Source of the DNA: VAZQ01 sp035293945 | Lineage (GTDB): Bacteria > Pseudomonadota > Alphaproteobacteria > Rhizobiales > Xanthobacteraceae | DNA: 64,000 nucleotides | Direction of reading: 5' to 3' | NCBI GenBank assembly: GCA_035293945.1 | Contig: DATGLV010000002.1 | Location: 62,001-126,000, forward strand | Part shown: piece by piece, positions 49,034 through 58,498 of the stretch | Position numbering within the stretch: position 1 is the first letter of the stretch | How the letters are laid out: each line of letters starts with the position of its first letter | Translations under genes and position numbers: made by a program | Notes under the pieces: generated by a model | The model's input: only the letters and a program-made list of their open reading frames with translations | What the model was told of the DNA's origin: nothing | Database searches by the model: none

Positions 49034-50203
49034 TTAGTCCAGCGTCCGTCGAAAGCGTGTCACTGCGACCGTCATGGCTATCAACATCAGGCCCGCGAGC
49101 GCGACGGTGTCGAAGCCGAGATCAGCGAGATTCGAGCCCTTGAGCAAGATCGCACGTACAATGCGCAGATAGTGCGTGAGCGGCAGCGCCTCACCGATCC
49201 ATTGTGCCCAGCGCGGCATGCCGGCAAATGGGAACATGAACCCCGACAGGAGGATGTTCGGCAGAAAGAACATCATCGACATCTGCATGGCCTGAAGCTG
49301 GTTCTGGGCAAGCGTGGAAAACGTATAGCCGATCGCCAGGTTGGCCGTTATGAACAGGATGCTGAGCGCCGCGAGTAGTGAAATGCTGCCGAGCACCGGG
49401 ACCCCGAACAGACCGACGCCGATGCCAATGATGAGAGCCGCCTGAATGAACCCGACCATGATGTAGGGAATGATCTTGCCGAGCATGATCTCGATCGGGG
49501 TGATCGGCATGGCGAGCAGGCTCTCCATGGTGCCACGCTCTATCTCGCGGGTCACCGACAATGCGGTGAAGATCAGCATGGTCATGGTGAGGATGGTGCC
49601 GACGAGCCCCGGGACGATGTTGAGTGCTGTCGTGCCCGCCGGATTGAATCGGTTATGCGTCCGCATCTCGAAAGGCGCCGGCTCCGAATCCGGAATATAG
49701 CGGTCGTGCTGCAGGGCGCTGGTGACGAGCTGACCGAGCGCTGCGATGGCCGAGCCCGCCGCCACTGGATCGGTTGCGTCCGCGGCAACCAAAAGCGCCG
49801 GGCGATCGCCGCGCCGCACATCACGCTCGAAATTCGCCGGGATCTCGATTGCGAACAGGACCTTGCCGGAGGCAAGCAGCCGATCGAACTCCGCTTCGTT
49901 GCTCACCTGCCTGGTAACGGTGAAATAATCGGTGTTCTCCAGAGCCTTCAGGATCGAACGGCCGATGTCGCTCTCCTCCTGAAGCAGAACGGCGGTCGGC
50001 AGGTGGCGCGGATTGGTGTTGATGGCGTAGCCGAACAGCATGAGCTGCACGAGAGGAATCATGATGATCATGGCGAAGGAGACGCGATCGCGCCGCAACT
50101 GAATGAATTCCTTGATCAGCATCGCGGCGGTGCGCATCCAGAAGCCGCCGCGCGCAGCACCGGCCTCGTGCATCCGAGATGGCCCCGCCAGGACCTGGGT
50201 CAT
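49034..50203 (-). CDS. ABC-2 type transporter permease (YhhJ/YbhR type)
   Basis: 389 aa. One N-terminal helix (VSFAMIIMIPLVQLMLFGYA), a large periplasmic loop (NTNPRHLPTAVLLQEESDIG to about 190), then five helices with SVTREIERGTMESLLAMPIT and QLQAMQMSMMFFLPNILLSG, the ABC-2 motifs. Works with the ATPase 16 nt upstream and the adaptor before it as a drug or envelope efflux pump. Confidence 0.9.
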   Translation of the reverse strand: MTQVLAGPSRMHEAGAARGGFWMRTAAMLIKEFIQLRRDRVSFAMIIMIPLVQLMLFGYAINTNPRHLPTAVLLQEESDIGRSILKALENTDYFTVTRQVSNEAEFDRLLASGKVLFAIEIPANFERDVRRGDRPALLVAADATDPVAAGSAIAALGQLVTSALQHDRYIPDSEPAPFEMRTHNRFNPAGTTALNIVPGLVGTILTMTMLIFTALSVTREIERGTMESLLAMPITPIEIMLGKIIPYIMVGFIQAALIIGIGVGLFGVPVLGSISLLAALSILFITANLAIGYTFSTLAQNQLQAMQMSMMFFLPNILLSGFMFPFAGMPRWAQWIGEALPLTHYLRIVRAILLKGSNLADLGFDTVALAGLMLIAMTVAVTRFRRTLD

Positions 50204-50219
50204 GGGAACGACATCTCCA

Positions 50220-51161
50220 TCATTGGAAATTGTCCTGCGATTTCGTCATCAGATCGATGAAGACGTCCTCGAGCGTTGGCCGCGAGAGCGTCCAGTCCAG
50301 GCCGGCGCGGTTGCGATCGGGCGCAATCGCGGCCTCCAGGGCTGCCGGGTCGCGCCCGGAGACGTGCAGGCTCGTGCCGAACGGTGCCACCATGTCGATG
50401 CCCGGGCGAGCCTGGAGCTCCTCGGCCAGCCTTGCCAAGCCGGCGCCATCGGCGGTGCTGACCGCGTAGGTGGTAAGGTGTGATCTGGCGATCACCTCGT
50501 CGACCGTGCCGTGCACCAACAGATTGCCGTAGGCGATGTAGGCGATCTCATGACAGCGCTCGGCCTCGTCCATGTAATGGGTGGAGACCAGAACGGTCAG
50601 CCCTTCGCCGGCGAGCGCGTGAATTTCGCTCCAGAACTCGCGCCGCGCTTTCGGGTCGACCCCGGCGGTGGGCTCATCGAGCAGCAAGAGCTGTGGGTTC
50701 GGCAGCGTGCAGGCGCCGAGCGCAAGGCGCTGCTTCCATCCACCTGACAGCTCGCTCGCCAGTTGCCGGTCGCGCCCCGCAAGGCCGATCCGCTCGATCA
50801 TCGCCCGCGCTGCAGCGACCGGGTCCGAAAGTCCGTAGAGTCGCGCGACAAACTCCAGATTCTCGCGCACTGAAAGGTCTTGATAGAGACTGAAGCGCTG
50901 CGTCATATAGCCGACGCGCTGCTTGATCTCTGCAGATTGCGTGCGGATGTCGAGGCCGAGGCACGTGCCGCGTCCTTGGTCGGGCGTGAGCAGGCCGCAC
51001 AGCATGCGGATGGTGGTGGTCTTGCCGGAGCCATTGGGACCGAGGAAACCGTAGATGCTTCCGCGCCTGACCTTGAGCGTCAGGTCGCGCACAACCACGC
51101 GGCCATCGAACGATTTGGTCAGTCCCTCGACCTCGATGGCGATGTCCGGCACGGCCGTCAT
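50220..51161 (-). CDS. ABC transporter ATP-binding protein
   Basis: 313 aa. Walker A GPNGSGKTTTIRML, signature LSGGWKQRLALGAC, Walker B PQLLLLDEPTAGVDPKARRE, H-loop LVSTHYMDEAERC. The C-terminal 80 residues are the extra domain of the CcmA/YbhF type. Start overlaps the adaptor stop by ATGA. Only one ATPase domain, whereas E. coli YbhF has two. Confidence 0.95.
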   Translation of the reverse strand: MTAVPDIAIEVEGLTKSFDGRVVVRDLTLKVRRGSIYGFLGPNGSGKTTTIRMLCGLLTPDQGRGTCLGLDIRTQSAEIKQRVGYMTQRFSLYQDLSVRENLEFVARLYGLSDPVAAARAMIERIGLAGRDRQLASELSGGWKQRLALGACTLPNPQLLLLDEPTAGVDPKARREFWSEIHALAGEGLTVLVSTHYMDEAERCHEIAYIAYGNLLVHGTVDEVIARSHLTTYAVSTADGAGLARLAEELQARPGIDMVAPFGTSLHVSGRDPAALEAAIAPDRNRAGLDWTLSRPTLEDVFIDLMTKSQDNFQ

Positions 51162-51937
51162 TGCGTCGCCTTGGCGGGGGCCGGCGCGGAGGCAAGCGTG
51201 ACGCTCACCGGTTGGCCGACGCGCAGTCGATCCGGCCGCTCCGGGCGCGCCTCGATCAAGAAGACGAGCTTGTCACGCTCTTCCGTCGAGTAGATGACCG
51301 GCGGGGTGAACTCAGAGCTGCGCGAGATGAAGCTGACGGTCGCGTTCAGGTCCGCGGCGCAGCCGTCGCACTCGACCTTCACTGTGTCGCCGAGCTTGAT
51401 CGCCGGCAGCACAGCCTCATTGACGAAGAACCGCACCTTCAGATTGCCCGGAGGCAAGAGCGCCACGACCGGCTTGCCGGCCGCTACCATCTCGCCAACG
51501 CGGAAATAGATTTGCTCGACGCTCCCGGTAACCGGGCTTGCGACCTTGCGACGCTCGAGCCGGGTCTTCGAGGAGTTGACCCTGGCCTGCGCGGTTCTCA
51601 AAGCGGCATCGGCGTCCTCGAAGTTTTTCTGCGTGCCGGCCTGAGTCTTGAGCAGATCGCGCGCCCGATCGAAAGCCTGCTGGGCATTGGTGAGCGCGGC
51701 TTCCTGCATTTGCAAATCCGCCTTCTGCAGGTCGGCATCGACGCTGAAGAGCGGTGCACCGATTCCGACTTGGTCGCCCTCGTTCACGGCCAGCGTCTCG
51801 ACCCGGCCGCTCTCGTCCGGGCTGACGAAAATGAGATCGGCCTCGATCCAACCCTGAAAGCTCGATTTGTCCCCGCCCGCGCACCCGGTGGCGAGGAGCG
51901 CCAGCACGAGCCCAATTACGGTACGCCCGCAGCTCAT
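51158..51937 (-). CDS. HlyD-type periplasmic adaptor (lipoprotein)
   Basis: 259 aa. Lipobox in VIGLVLALLATGCAGGDKSS (L-A-T-G-C). GWIEADLIFVSPDESGRVET, coiled coil around LQMQEAALTNAQQAFDRARD, and SPVTGSVEQIYFRVGEMVAA. Connects the inner-membrane pump to an outer-membrane channel. Overlaps TetR and ATPase genes by 4 nt each. Confidence 0.9.
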   Translation of the reverse strand: MSCGRTVIGLVLALLATGCAGGDKSSFQGWIEADLIFVSPDESGRVETLAVNEGDQVGIGAPLFSVDADLQKADLQMQEAALTNAQQAFDRARDLLKTQAGTQKNFEDADAALRTAQARVNSSKTRLERRKVASPVTGSVEQIYFRVGEMVAAGKPVVALLPPGNLKVRFFVNEAVLPAIKLGDTVKVECDGCAADLNATVSFISRSSEFTPPVIYSTEERDKLVFLIEARPERPDRLRVGQPVSVTLASAPAPAKATQ

Positions 51938-52596
51938 CTGGTCTTCCCTTCGCCCAACAGAATGTCGAGATGAGCACGCATCAGGCTCCGCACATCGAGC
52001 GGCGCCTGCCGTTCAAATAGTCCGCTCCATAAGATGGCGACGATACCGGGCGCGCCCAGCAACTGCGGGAAGTGGATCAGGGTATCGCTGTGCAACTCGC
52101 CGCGCGCGCGGGCACGCTCGAGCAGCCTGCGGACGGCGGTGACAATGCGCGAAAGCACCTCGCGATAGTAGAAATCGGCAAGCTTCGGGAAGCGTGGCCC
52201 CTCGGTGAGGATGAGACGGATGATGTCGCGCCGGGAGGTGCCGTAGACCTCGCGGACAAACAGCTCGACCGCATGCTCCGCCACCGCACGCAATGGGAGA
52301 TCGATCGCAAGCGCCGCTTCGAGTGCATCCGCTACCGGGCTCATCTCCGAACGGATCAGGTCCTGGAAAAGCGCCTCTTTGTCGCGGAAGTAGAGATAGA
52401 TCGTGCCTTTGGCGATGCCGGCGGCCTCGGCGATGTCGTCCAGGCGAGCGGCCGCAAAGCCGCGCGCGGAGAATTCGCCCAGCGCCGCAGCCAGAATGAC
52501 GCGGCGACGCTCGGCCTGCCGGCCCGCGCGCGGCGGCCTTGCGGAACGACGCCCCGGTTTCGCCTGACGCTTGCGGCGGGGTGCAGCCTCGGCCAT
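51934..52596 (-). CDS. TetR/AcrR-family repressor
   Basis: 220 aa. After a basic N-terminus, HTH domain RRRVILAAALGEFSARGFAA, DDIAEAAGIAKGTIYLYFRD; C-terminal ligand domain with VAEHAVELFVREVYGTSRRD. First gene of the efflux operon, similar in plan to E. coli cecR-ybhGFSR. Operator-like palindrome 20 nt upstream. Confidence 0.9.
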   Translation of the reverse strand: MAEAAPRRKRQAKPGRRSARPPRAGRQAERRRVILAAALGEFSARGFAAARLDDIAEAAGIAKGTIYLYFRDKEALFQDLIRSEMSPVADALEAALAIDLPLRAVAEHAVELFVREVYGTSRRDIIRLILTEGPRFPKLADFYYREVLSRIVTAVRRLLERARARGELHSDTLIHFPQLLGAPGIVAILWSGLFERQAPLDVRSLMRAHLDILLGEGKTR

Positions 52597-52616
52597 TTCG
52601 CAGCAACGAAAATAAT

Positions 52617-52632
52617 GACTGACCAGTCAGTC
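52617..52632. promoter_or_regulatory. TetR operator candidate
   Basis: GACTGAC-CA-GTCAGTC, perfect 7-bp arms around CA, 20 nt before the TetR start. Such TGACTGA-type palindromes are usual for TetR-family self-regulation. Confidence 0.75.
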
Positions 52633-52788
52633 GGTTTTTACAGCAAAGCGGCAAAGAGCACAAGCCGCCCCCGCGCCTTCGTTGCGCTAACATCGGTTCC
52701 CGGTCGAATTGATCCACTTCAGCGTCATTGCCGGGGCTTGACCCGGCAATCCATCTTCTTGCGAAAAAGATGGACCCGCGGGTCATAA

Positions 52789-52823
52789 GGGCGTTTACGC
52801 CCGTCTTCGACGGGCTATGCCCG
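52789..52823. repeat. Dispersed repeat shared with 35,960-35,994
   Basis: Reverse complement of the 35-nt unit at 35,960 with few mismatches. A GCCGGGGCTTGACCCGGC palindrome precedes it near 52,731. Confidence 0.65.
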
Positions 52824-52860
52824 CAGGCGACGACTGGAGTCTTTTCGATCGGAACATGCG

Positions 52861-55026
52861 CTAGCGCGACGGAGTGCCGGGCGGCGAGGACTTGGCGCGC
52901 GGATGCGGCACCCACGGGCGGGCCCCGCGGCTCTCGTTCGCGCTTTCAATGAGGATGCCGTCTTGTTGGAGCCATAGCGCGACTGCGCCACGCCGGAACA
53001 CGTCGATACGGTCCACGACCGGGATGATGGCACGGCAGCGGAAGCCGGCAGGGACCTGGGCGACGATCGCATCGAGCCCATCGCAATTGGCCGGCACCCC
53101 GTTGGCAGCGGTGACAATGGCGATTTGCTTGCCCGCGCGGCGATAGCGGCACTGTCCGGTCGTGCAATCAAGCTCTCCGCCGCGGCTCGCGCCGCGTGGC
53201 CAGGGATCAAGAGCTTCGCTCGTCTCCTCTGCAAACAGCGAGCGCACGATCTTCTCGTTCTTGTCGGCGGCGACGAAATAGTGCGCGTCGGCGGCGCGAA
53301 CGGCGAGGAAGCGCCCACCATCGGCGATCACGACGTCGGGCAGGCGGGTCAGCGTCATGCTGGCCAGCCCGGCGATGATCGCCGCAAGGCCCCAGCGCCG
53401 CCAAGTGCCGCGCCAAAGGCACAGCCAAAGCCCTCCGAGCACAATCGCGATCAAGCCCGCGGTCGGCAACCTGGGTGTGGTCCATACATCGCCCGGCAAG
53501 GCGGAGACCTGGTGCGCAATCCAGATCGTGGCGTCGATCCCCCACCCCATCGGCGTGAGCGCCAGCCGCTCGAGCCCGAACGGCATCAACAGGCAGGCGA
53601 TGACGCCGCAGGGCAACGTCCACAGCGCGCTCAAAGGCACGGCGATCACATTGGCGAGCGGAGAATAGAGGGCGAGGCGATGAAAGTGGTAAATCGAGAA
53701 GGGCGCGGTGCCGAGGGTGGCGATGATCGTCATGATGCAGATGCCGGCGCAGTAGCCCACGACATGGCTTACGACCGAGCGGCCGTGCAACAATGAGCCG
53801 AGGCGTTTGCCGTAAGTCTCGTAGACCGCGATCAGTGCAACGACGGCGCCGAACGACATCTGGAAGCTGACGCCGACGAGGCTCGACGGATCGGTGACCA
53901 ACACCACCACTGCTGCGAGCGCGCAGACCCGCATCGATATCCGCAGCCGATCGATGATGATCGCCGCGAAAGCAAGGCCGTTCATCACGAAGGCGCGCTC
54001 GGTCGGGATCGCGGCGCCGGAGATCAACAGGTAGCAGGCAAGCACAATGAGGGCTGCGCCGGCAGCGATTTTCTTGATCGGCAGTCGAAGCGCGATCGCC
54101 GGAACGAGGGCCAGCGCACCGCGTACGACGAAGAAGACGAATGCGCCAACGAGGCCGAGATGCAGCCCGGCGATCGACAACAAATGCGAAAGCCCGGAGT
54201 CGCGGAAATCCTGCTTGACGTCCTCCGGGATAGTGCCGCGCTTGCCGGTGATCAACGCCGAGGCCACACCTCCGGCGGGCCCCGGCAGCGCTTCGACGAT
54301 CCGTCGTGACATCTCGGTGCGCAGGCGCCTGAGCCTCTCGCGCCAGCTGTCCGCGGCTGCGATCGAAACCGCGTCAGGCGCGAGCTTGTGCGCGGCCCCG
54401 AAGCTGTAGCCGACGCCGCCGATGCGGGCGAAAAAGAGCTCGCGCTGGAAATCCCGCCCACCCGGCAAAACCTGCGCCGGCACAGGATAGAGCATCGCTT
54501 TCAGGCCCACGCGATCACCAGGGTTGAGCTCATCGCTCGCCCGCGGAATGTGCACGCGTAGGCGCTGCGGCTGCTCGGCTGCATCAAGGCCCGGCAAAGG
54601 GTCGGTCGCGATGATGATGCGCCAGCCCTTCTCCACCTGATCGATGTCGACGATCCGCCCGGTCACCGGTATCGGCCCAAGCTGCCGCTGCAGCATCGGG
54701 GCCTGGCGCTCCGAGGCGGTCTCTCGCATCAGGCCGAAGCCGGCGGCAAATGCCGCCAGCGCAAGCATGGTCTCGCACAAGGCCCCATGCCGGCGCAGCC
54801 CCAATGCTAAGAGTGTACTGGCTCCGGCTGCCGCGGCACCCCACCAGAGCGGCGGCTCGAACGTGAGCGCGAAGTAGACTGCGATCCCGGCGCCGAAATA
54901 TACGGGCAACCACAGGAACCGTCGCTCGCCTTCAGCGGCCAAGCGTCCGGCCAATGCGCTGAAGGGCCGGACCGGCCATTGCCATGCCGAACCGAGCCGT
55001 CCGCCCGGGATTGCCGCGTCCGTCAT
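52861..55026 (-). CDS. comEC: ComEC/Rec2-family competence protein
   Basis: 721 aa. N-terminal DUF4131-like part, then RIIVDIDQVEKGWRI beta domain, then the Competence membrane domain (SGLSHLLSIAGLHLGLVGAF, AAIPTERAFVMNGLAFAAII, VGVSFQMSFGAVVALIAVYE) with about ten helices. The C-terminal beta-lactamase-like part lacks the HxHxDH zinc motif, as is common in Hyphomicrobiales. Forms the inner-membrane DNA uptake channel. Confidence 0.9.
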   Translation of the reverse strand: MTDAAIPGGRLGSAWQWPVRPFSALAGRLAAEGERRFLWLPVYFGAGIAVYFALTFEPPLWWGAAAAGASTLLALGLRRHGALCETMLALAAFAAGFGLMRETASERQAPMLQRQLGPIPVTGRIVDIDQVEKGWRIIIATDPLPGLDAAEQPQRLRVHIPRASDELNPGDRVGLKAMLYPVPAQVLPGGRDFQRELFFARIGGVGYSFGAAHKLAPDAVSIAAADSWRERLRRLRTEMSRRIVEALPGPAGGVASALITGKRGTIPEDVKQDFRDSGLSHLLSIAGLHLGLVGAFVFFVVRGALALVPAIALRLPIKKIAAGAALIVLACYLLISGAAIPTERAFVMNGLAFAAIIIDRLRISMRVCALAAVVVLVTDPSSLVGVSFQMSFGAVVALIAVYETYGKRLGSLLHGRSVVSHVVGYCAGICIMTIIATLGTAPFSIYHFHRLALYSPLANVIAVPLSALWTLPCGVIACLLMPFGLERLALTPMGWGIDATIWIAHQVSALPGDVWTTPRLPTAGLIAIVLGGLWLCLWRGTWRRWGLAAIIAGLASMTLTRLPDVVIADGGRFLAVRAADAHYFVAADKNEKIVRSLFAEETSEALDPWPRGASRGGELDCTTGQCRYRRAGKQIAIVTAANGVPANCDGLDAIVAQVPAGFRCRAIIPVVDRIDVFRRGAVALWLQQDGILIESANESRGARPWVPHPRAKSSPPGTPSR

Positions 55027-55136
55027 TCACGCCCCGCCAACTCGCGCCATGCGAGCCTAGCGGAACAAAGAATCAATTTATAGTGGTGCTGTGGACAGGT
55101 TTGGATGTCACGCTCAGATAGACTGCCCGCCCGCGT

Positions 55137-55538
55137 TCAGCCCTTGGCGTCGCAAACAAAGGCACGGATGATGCAGTCCTTGCCGCCGTTGCGATAACAG
55201 TAGCGGAGCGCCGCGTTCTCCGCTTCGCCGAGCTGCGGTGCCGCCGCGTATCCGAAGGCGCCGCACGCATTGCGCATATCGATGGACAGCGCCGCACAGT
55301 TGCCACGCATGGAGGCCGCCACTTTGCAATCGCCGGCACATTGGTGAAGCGCGGCAGCGCTCGCCTGTTCGACCTCGGTGAAGTCATACGCTACGCCATA
55401 GGCCCCGCAATTCCCGACTGCGAGCGCACCGGCCGCGTGTGCAGTGTCCGCGCCCGCAAGCTCCACCGGCACGCAAAGGGCAAGCAATAGCGTCGTCGCA
55501 AGCAAAATACGCGATAGGACCCGCAAGGTGCCGGTCAT
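55137..55538 (-). CDS. Exported DUF4189-like protein
   Basis: 133 aa. ATG at 55,538 is preceded by AGGGGAGGGGG. Signal peptide (VLSRILLATTLLLALCVPVE). Mature part with Cys in NCGAYGVAYDF, CAGDCKVAAS, GNCAALS, NACGAFGYA and RYCYRNGGKDCII: two similar halves typical of DUF4189, probably disulfide-bonded. Confidence 0.85.
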   Translation of the reverse strand: MTGTLRVLSRILLATTLLLALCVPVELAGADTAHAAGALAVGNCGAYGVAYDFTEVEQASAAALHQCAGDCKVAASMRGNCAALSIDMRNACGAFGYAAAPQLGEAENAALRYCYRNGGKDCIIRAFVCDAKG

Positions 55539-55743
55539 CACCCCCTCCCCTGAAAGGAACAGCAGAAAGCCTAGTAGCCAAGCGTTGCGACTTGGTGAAC
55601 GCGATTCAAACAGCCGAGTGCGGCGCGGCACAGTTGCGAAGGCGTCGCCCGCTGGTCGCGTGACCGGTGATGATAAACAGGTTGCGACTATTCCCTGGCA
55701 GCGCGCAGAAGAAATAGAACAGCAAAGGCTGCGGGCTTCAGCT

Positions 55744-57387
55744 TTACGCCCTCTCGCGTGAAACTTTGCCGTGCTCGAGCTCAGCTCTCACGCCGGCAAG
55801 CGCTTCTTGGGTGTCGATATCGGTGAGCGCTCCCTTGTCGGCGACCGGAACTTCGATCACCGCTTCTCCGTAGCGGCCGATGAGGTTGCGCGCACCCACA
55901 TCCCCTTCGATCGCCATCAATTCCGGGAAGAAGCGGCGCGACCACAATACTGGATTGCCACGCCTGCCCTCGATGGTGGGTACCACTGCCAGCGCCCCTC
56001 GATCGGGCGCGAAAGCTGCAATCAGGCGATCGATCAGCGCTGCATCGACTTGCGGCATGTCGCCGAGGCAGATCACCGCTCCATCCGCGGCCGGCGGCAC
56101 TGCGGCAATGCCGGCGCGCACGGATGTGCCGAGCCCCTGTGCGAAATCCGGATTGTGGGTGAACTGGACCGGCAGGCCGACCAGCGTCGCTTCAACCGCG
56201 TCGCGCTGGTGACCGGTCACCACGATGACCGGCCGGGCGCGCGACGCCAACGCCTGCTCAGCGACAATTCGCACCAACGGCTTTCCGCCGATCTTCTCAA
56301 TGAGCTTGTTGGCGCCGCCCATACGGGTCGAACGGCCCGCCGCCAGCACCACCGCGGCGATCGATTTTGCTTCAGCAGCAATAGGCTCTTCGCGCGGCTG
56401 CGGCCGGGTGACGATCTCCATCAGGAGTCCGCCCACCCCCATGCCGCTAATGGCTTCGCGCGGCACCTCGAGGCCGGCCAACAAGCGCATGAGAACCCAG
56501 TCGAAACCGTTCTCTTTAGGCGAGCGGGCGCAGCCGGGCGCACCGAGCACGGCGCGTCCGCCGGCAGTGCCGACCAAGAGCAGATTGCCGGGATCGACCG
56601 GCATGCCGAAATGCTCGATGCGTCCGCCGATAGCCTCCACCGCCGCCGGAATGACATCGCGCCGGTCGGCAATGGCGGAGGCCCCGAACACGATGACGAG
56701 CTCTACGCCTTGCTTGAGGACCTCGTCGATCGCCCGGGCGAGTGCCGCCTGCTCATGCAGCACCCTGCGCTCGGCGATGATCGTGGCACCCGCAGGCGCC
56801 AAACGCTCCTCCGTGACTTTCAGTGTCTTTTCCACCACCTTGCCGGCGAGCCCAGGAAGCAGGGTCGAAACCACCCCGACCTTGCGGATGCGGTAGGGGG
56901 CAACGGTGATCAACGGCGCGGCCGTACGCGCGACCGCCAGCGCGGCATCACGCACCGGTCGCGGCACCGCAAAGGGAATGATCTTGACGGTCGCGATCAT
57001 CTCACCGGCCACGACCGGCTTATAGGCGGCAAGCGTCGCGAAGGTGATCGCCTCCTCGACCAGGTTGAGGCGATCGATCGCCTCCTTGTCGACAACCAGC
57101 ACTCCAGCACGATCGGCGAACAGATTGGCACGGCCTGTGAAGGCGCGATCGATGCGAGTGCCTTCACCCGCCACCGCAGCCGCAATCTCGGCGGCGGCCA
57201 CATCCTCGGGCACATCGTCAGGTTCGAGCCGCGCGACAACGATTTCAGCAACCTCGGCGGCGCGTAGCGCCGCAACTTCGGCCTTGCCGATAACGGTGCC
57301 CTTCTTGAGCACAGTCGATCCCTTGCGGATCGAATGGACCGCAATCCCCCCTTCGGCTTCGGCGACCGGCACCGGGCCAAATTTCAT
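55744..57387 (-). CDS. Molybdopterin-binding / MobA-like nucleotidyltransferase fusion
   Basis: 547 aa. Residues 1-335 are a MoeA/MogA-like molybdopterin-binding domain (VSTLLPGLAGKVVEKTLKVT, VIVFGASAIADRRDVIPAAV, DPGNLLLVGTAGGRAVLGAP). Residues 345-540 are a MobA/MocA-like transferase: VVLAAGRSTRMGGANKLIEK and GDMPQVDAALIDRLI. Such fusions occur beside CoxL-type enzymes and likely put CMP or GMP on the molybdenum cofactor. Overlaps the XdhC gene by 4 nt. Confidence 0.9.
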   Translation of the reverse strand: MKFGPVPVAEAEGGIAVHSIRKGSTVLKKGTVIGKAEVAALRAAEVAEIVVARLEPDDVPEDVAAAEIAAAVAGEGTRIDRAFTGRANLFADRAGVLVVDKEAIDRLNLVEEAITFATLAAYKPVVAGEMIATVKIIPFAVPRPVRDAALAVARTAAPLITVAPYRIRKVGVVSTLLPGLAGKVVEKTLKVTEERLAPAGATIIAERRVLHEQAALARAIDEVLKQGVELVIVFGASAIADRRDVIPAAVEAIGGRIEHFGMPVDPGNLLLVGTAGGRAVLGAPGCARSPKENGFDWVLMRLLAGLEVPREAISGMGVGGLLMEIVTRPQPREEPIAAEAKSIAAVVLAAGRSTRMGGANKLIEKIGGKPLVRIVAEQALASRARPVIVVTGHQRDAVEATLVGLPVQFTHNPDFAQGLGTSVRAGIAAVPPAADGAVICLGDMPQVDAALIDRLIAAFAPDRGALAVVPTIEGRRGNPVLWSRRFFPELMAIEGDVGARNLIGRYGEAVIEVPVADKGALTDIDTQEALAGVRAELEHGKVSRERA

Positions 57388-58076
57388 GGCGCCAGCCCCG
57401 CCGGCAGCCGCAGCCGCGCCGTGATCTGACCGATGATGGAAATCGCGATCTCGGCCGGCGAGACCGCGCCGATGGCAAGACCTATCGGTGCGTGGATGCG
57501 GGCAAGGTCGGCCTCAGCGATCCCCTGCGCCTTCAGGCGCTCGATCCGCCGCGCATGAGTCTTCTTGGAGCCCAGCGCCCCGATGTAGAAGCAATCGCGT
57601 GTCAAAGCGTGCGTGAGCGCGGGGTCGTCGATCTTGGGATCGTGGGTGAGCGCGACAAACGCGGTGTAATGATCGATGCCGAGCGGCGGCAGGGCGACAT
57701 CCGGCCACTCGGCGATCACTTTGACGTCGGGAAAGCGCTCGACGCTTGCGAACGCGGTACGCGGATCGACGATGGTGACGTCGTAACCGACCAGCTTCGC
57801 CATCGGCGCAAGCGCCTGGCTGATGTGCACCGCGCCGGTGATGACCAATCGCGCCGGCGGCACATGGACGGTCAAGAACACGCGGCCCTCCGGGGTCTCC
57901 GCCATGCCGCTCTTGCCCATGCGCAGCTGTTTCTCCAGGAATTCCTTGAGCGGGTCGGCGGCAATATCGGCAGCCTTGACCAGCCGCTGTGCACCCGAGG
58001 CGGGGTCGGTGACCACGATCGCGGCGCGGCGCGCCGTACGCTCGCTGTTGAGTGCTGCCAGGATCGCGAGCTTCAT
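57384..58076 (-). CDS. XdhC-family protein, Rossmann half
   Basis: 230 aa. LVITGAVHISQALAPMAKLV (Rossmann loop), VTIVDPRTAFASVERFPDVK, YTAFVALTHDPKIDDPALTH and FYIGALGSKKTHARRIERLK, the XdhC C-terminal domain. XdhC binds and delivers molybdenum cofactor to hydroxylases. The N-terminal half is encoded separately by the next gene upstream. Confidence 0.9.
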   Translation of the reverse strand: MKLAILAALNSERTARRAAIVVTDPASGAQRLVKAADIAADPLKEFLEKQLRMGKSGMAETPEGRVFLTVHVPPARLVITGAVHISQALAPMAKLVGYDVTIVDPRTAFASVERFPDVKVIAEWPDVALPPLGIDHYTAFVALTHDPKIDDPALTHALTRDCFYIGALGSKKTHARRIERLKAQGIAEADLARIHAPIGLAIGAVSPAEIAISIIGQITARLRLPAGLAP

Positions 58077-58102
58077 GTCCGCCTCGCGCGAAAGCGCATT
58101 GG

Positions 58103-58432
58103 TTAATCCACCTTTTCGAGAAAGACCCGGATCGTGCCGCCGCAGGAGAGCCCGACCTTCCAGGCGGCCTCGTCGGCAACGCCGAATTCGAGCGTCTTGG
58201 GCGCACCGGTCTCGATCACATCGAGCGCTTCCGCCACCACTGCTCCTTCGACACAGCCGCCGGAGACCGAGCCCAAGAAGTTGCCCTCCTGGTCGATCAC
58301 CAGGTTCGAGCCGACCGGCCGCGGTGCCGAGCCCCAGGTCTCAACCACGGTCGCGAGCGCGACGCCGCGTCCCGCCTTTCGCCAATCCTCCGCCGCCCGG
58401 AGGATGTCCTCGTCCCGTGCCAGCATGCTCAT
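58103..58432 (-). CDS. XdhC/CoxI-family protein, N-terminal half
   Basis: 109 aa from ATG 58,432 (GGAG 8 nt upstream); an earlier ATG would add 10 residues. ALATVVETWGSAPRPVGSNL, VIDQEGNFLGSVSGGCVEGA and VGLSCGGTIRVFLEKVD are the XdhC_CoxI domain with its conserved SGGCVE and CGG. Split from the Rossmann half at 57,384, an arrangement also known in other alphaproteobacterial CoxL clusters. Confidence 0.9.
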   Translation of the reverse strand: MSMLARDEDILRAAEDWRKAGRGVALATVVETWGSAPRPVGSNLVIDQEGNFLGSVSGGCVEGAVVAEALDVIETGAPKTLEFGVADEAAWKVGLSCGGTIRVFLEKVD

Positions 58433-58498
58433 GGGAGTCTCCCTGATGTCTGGTTCATACAAGCCTCCCTCATATAGGCATCCTGCATGGCAACTGCT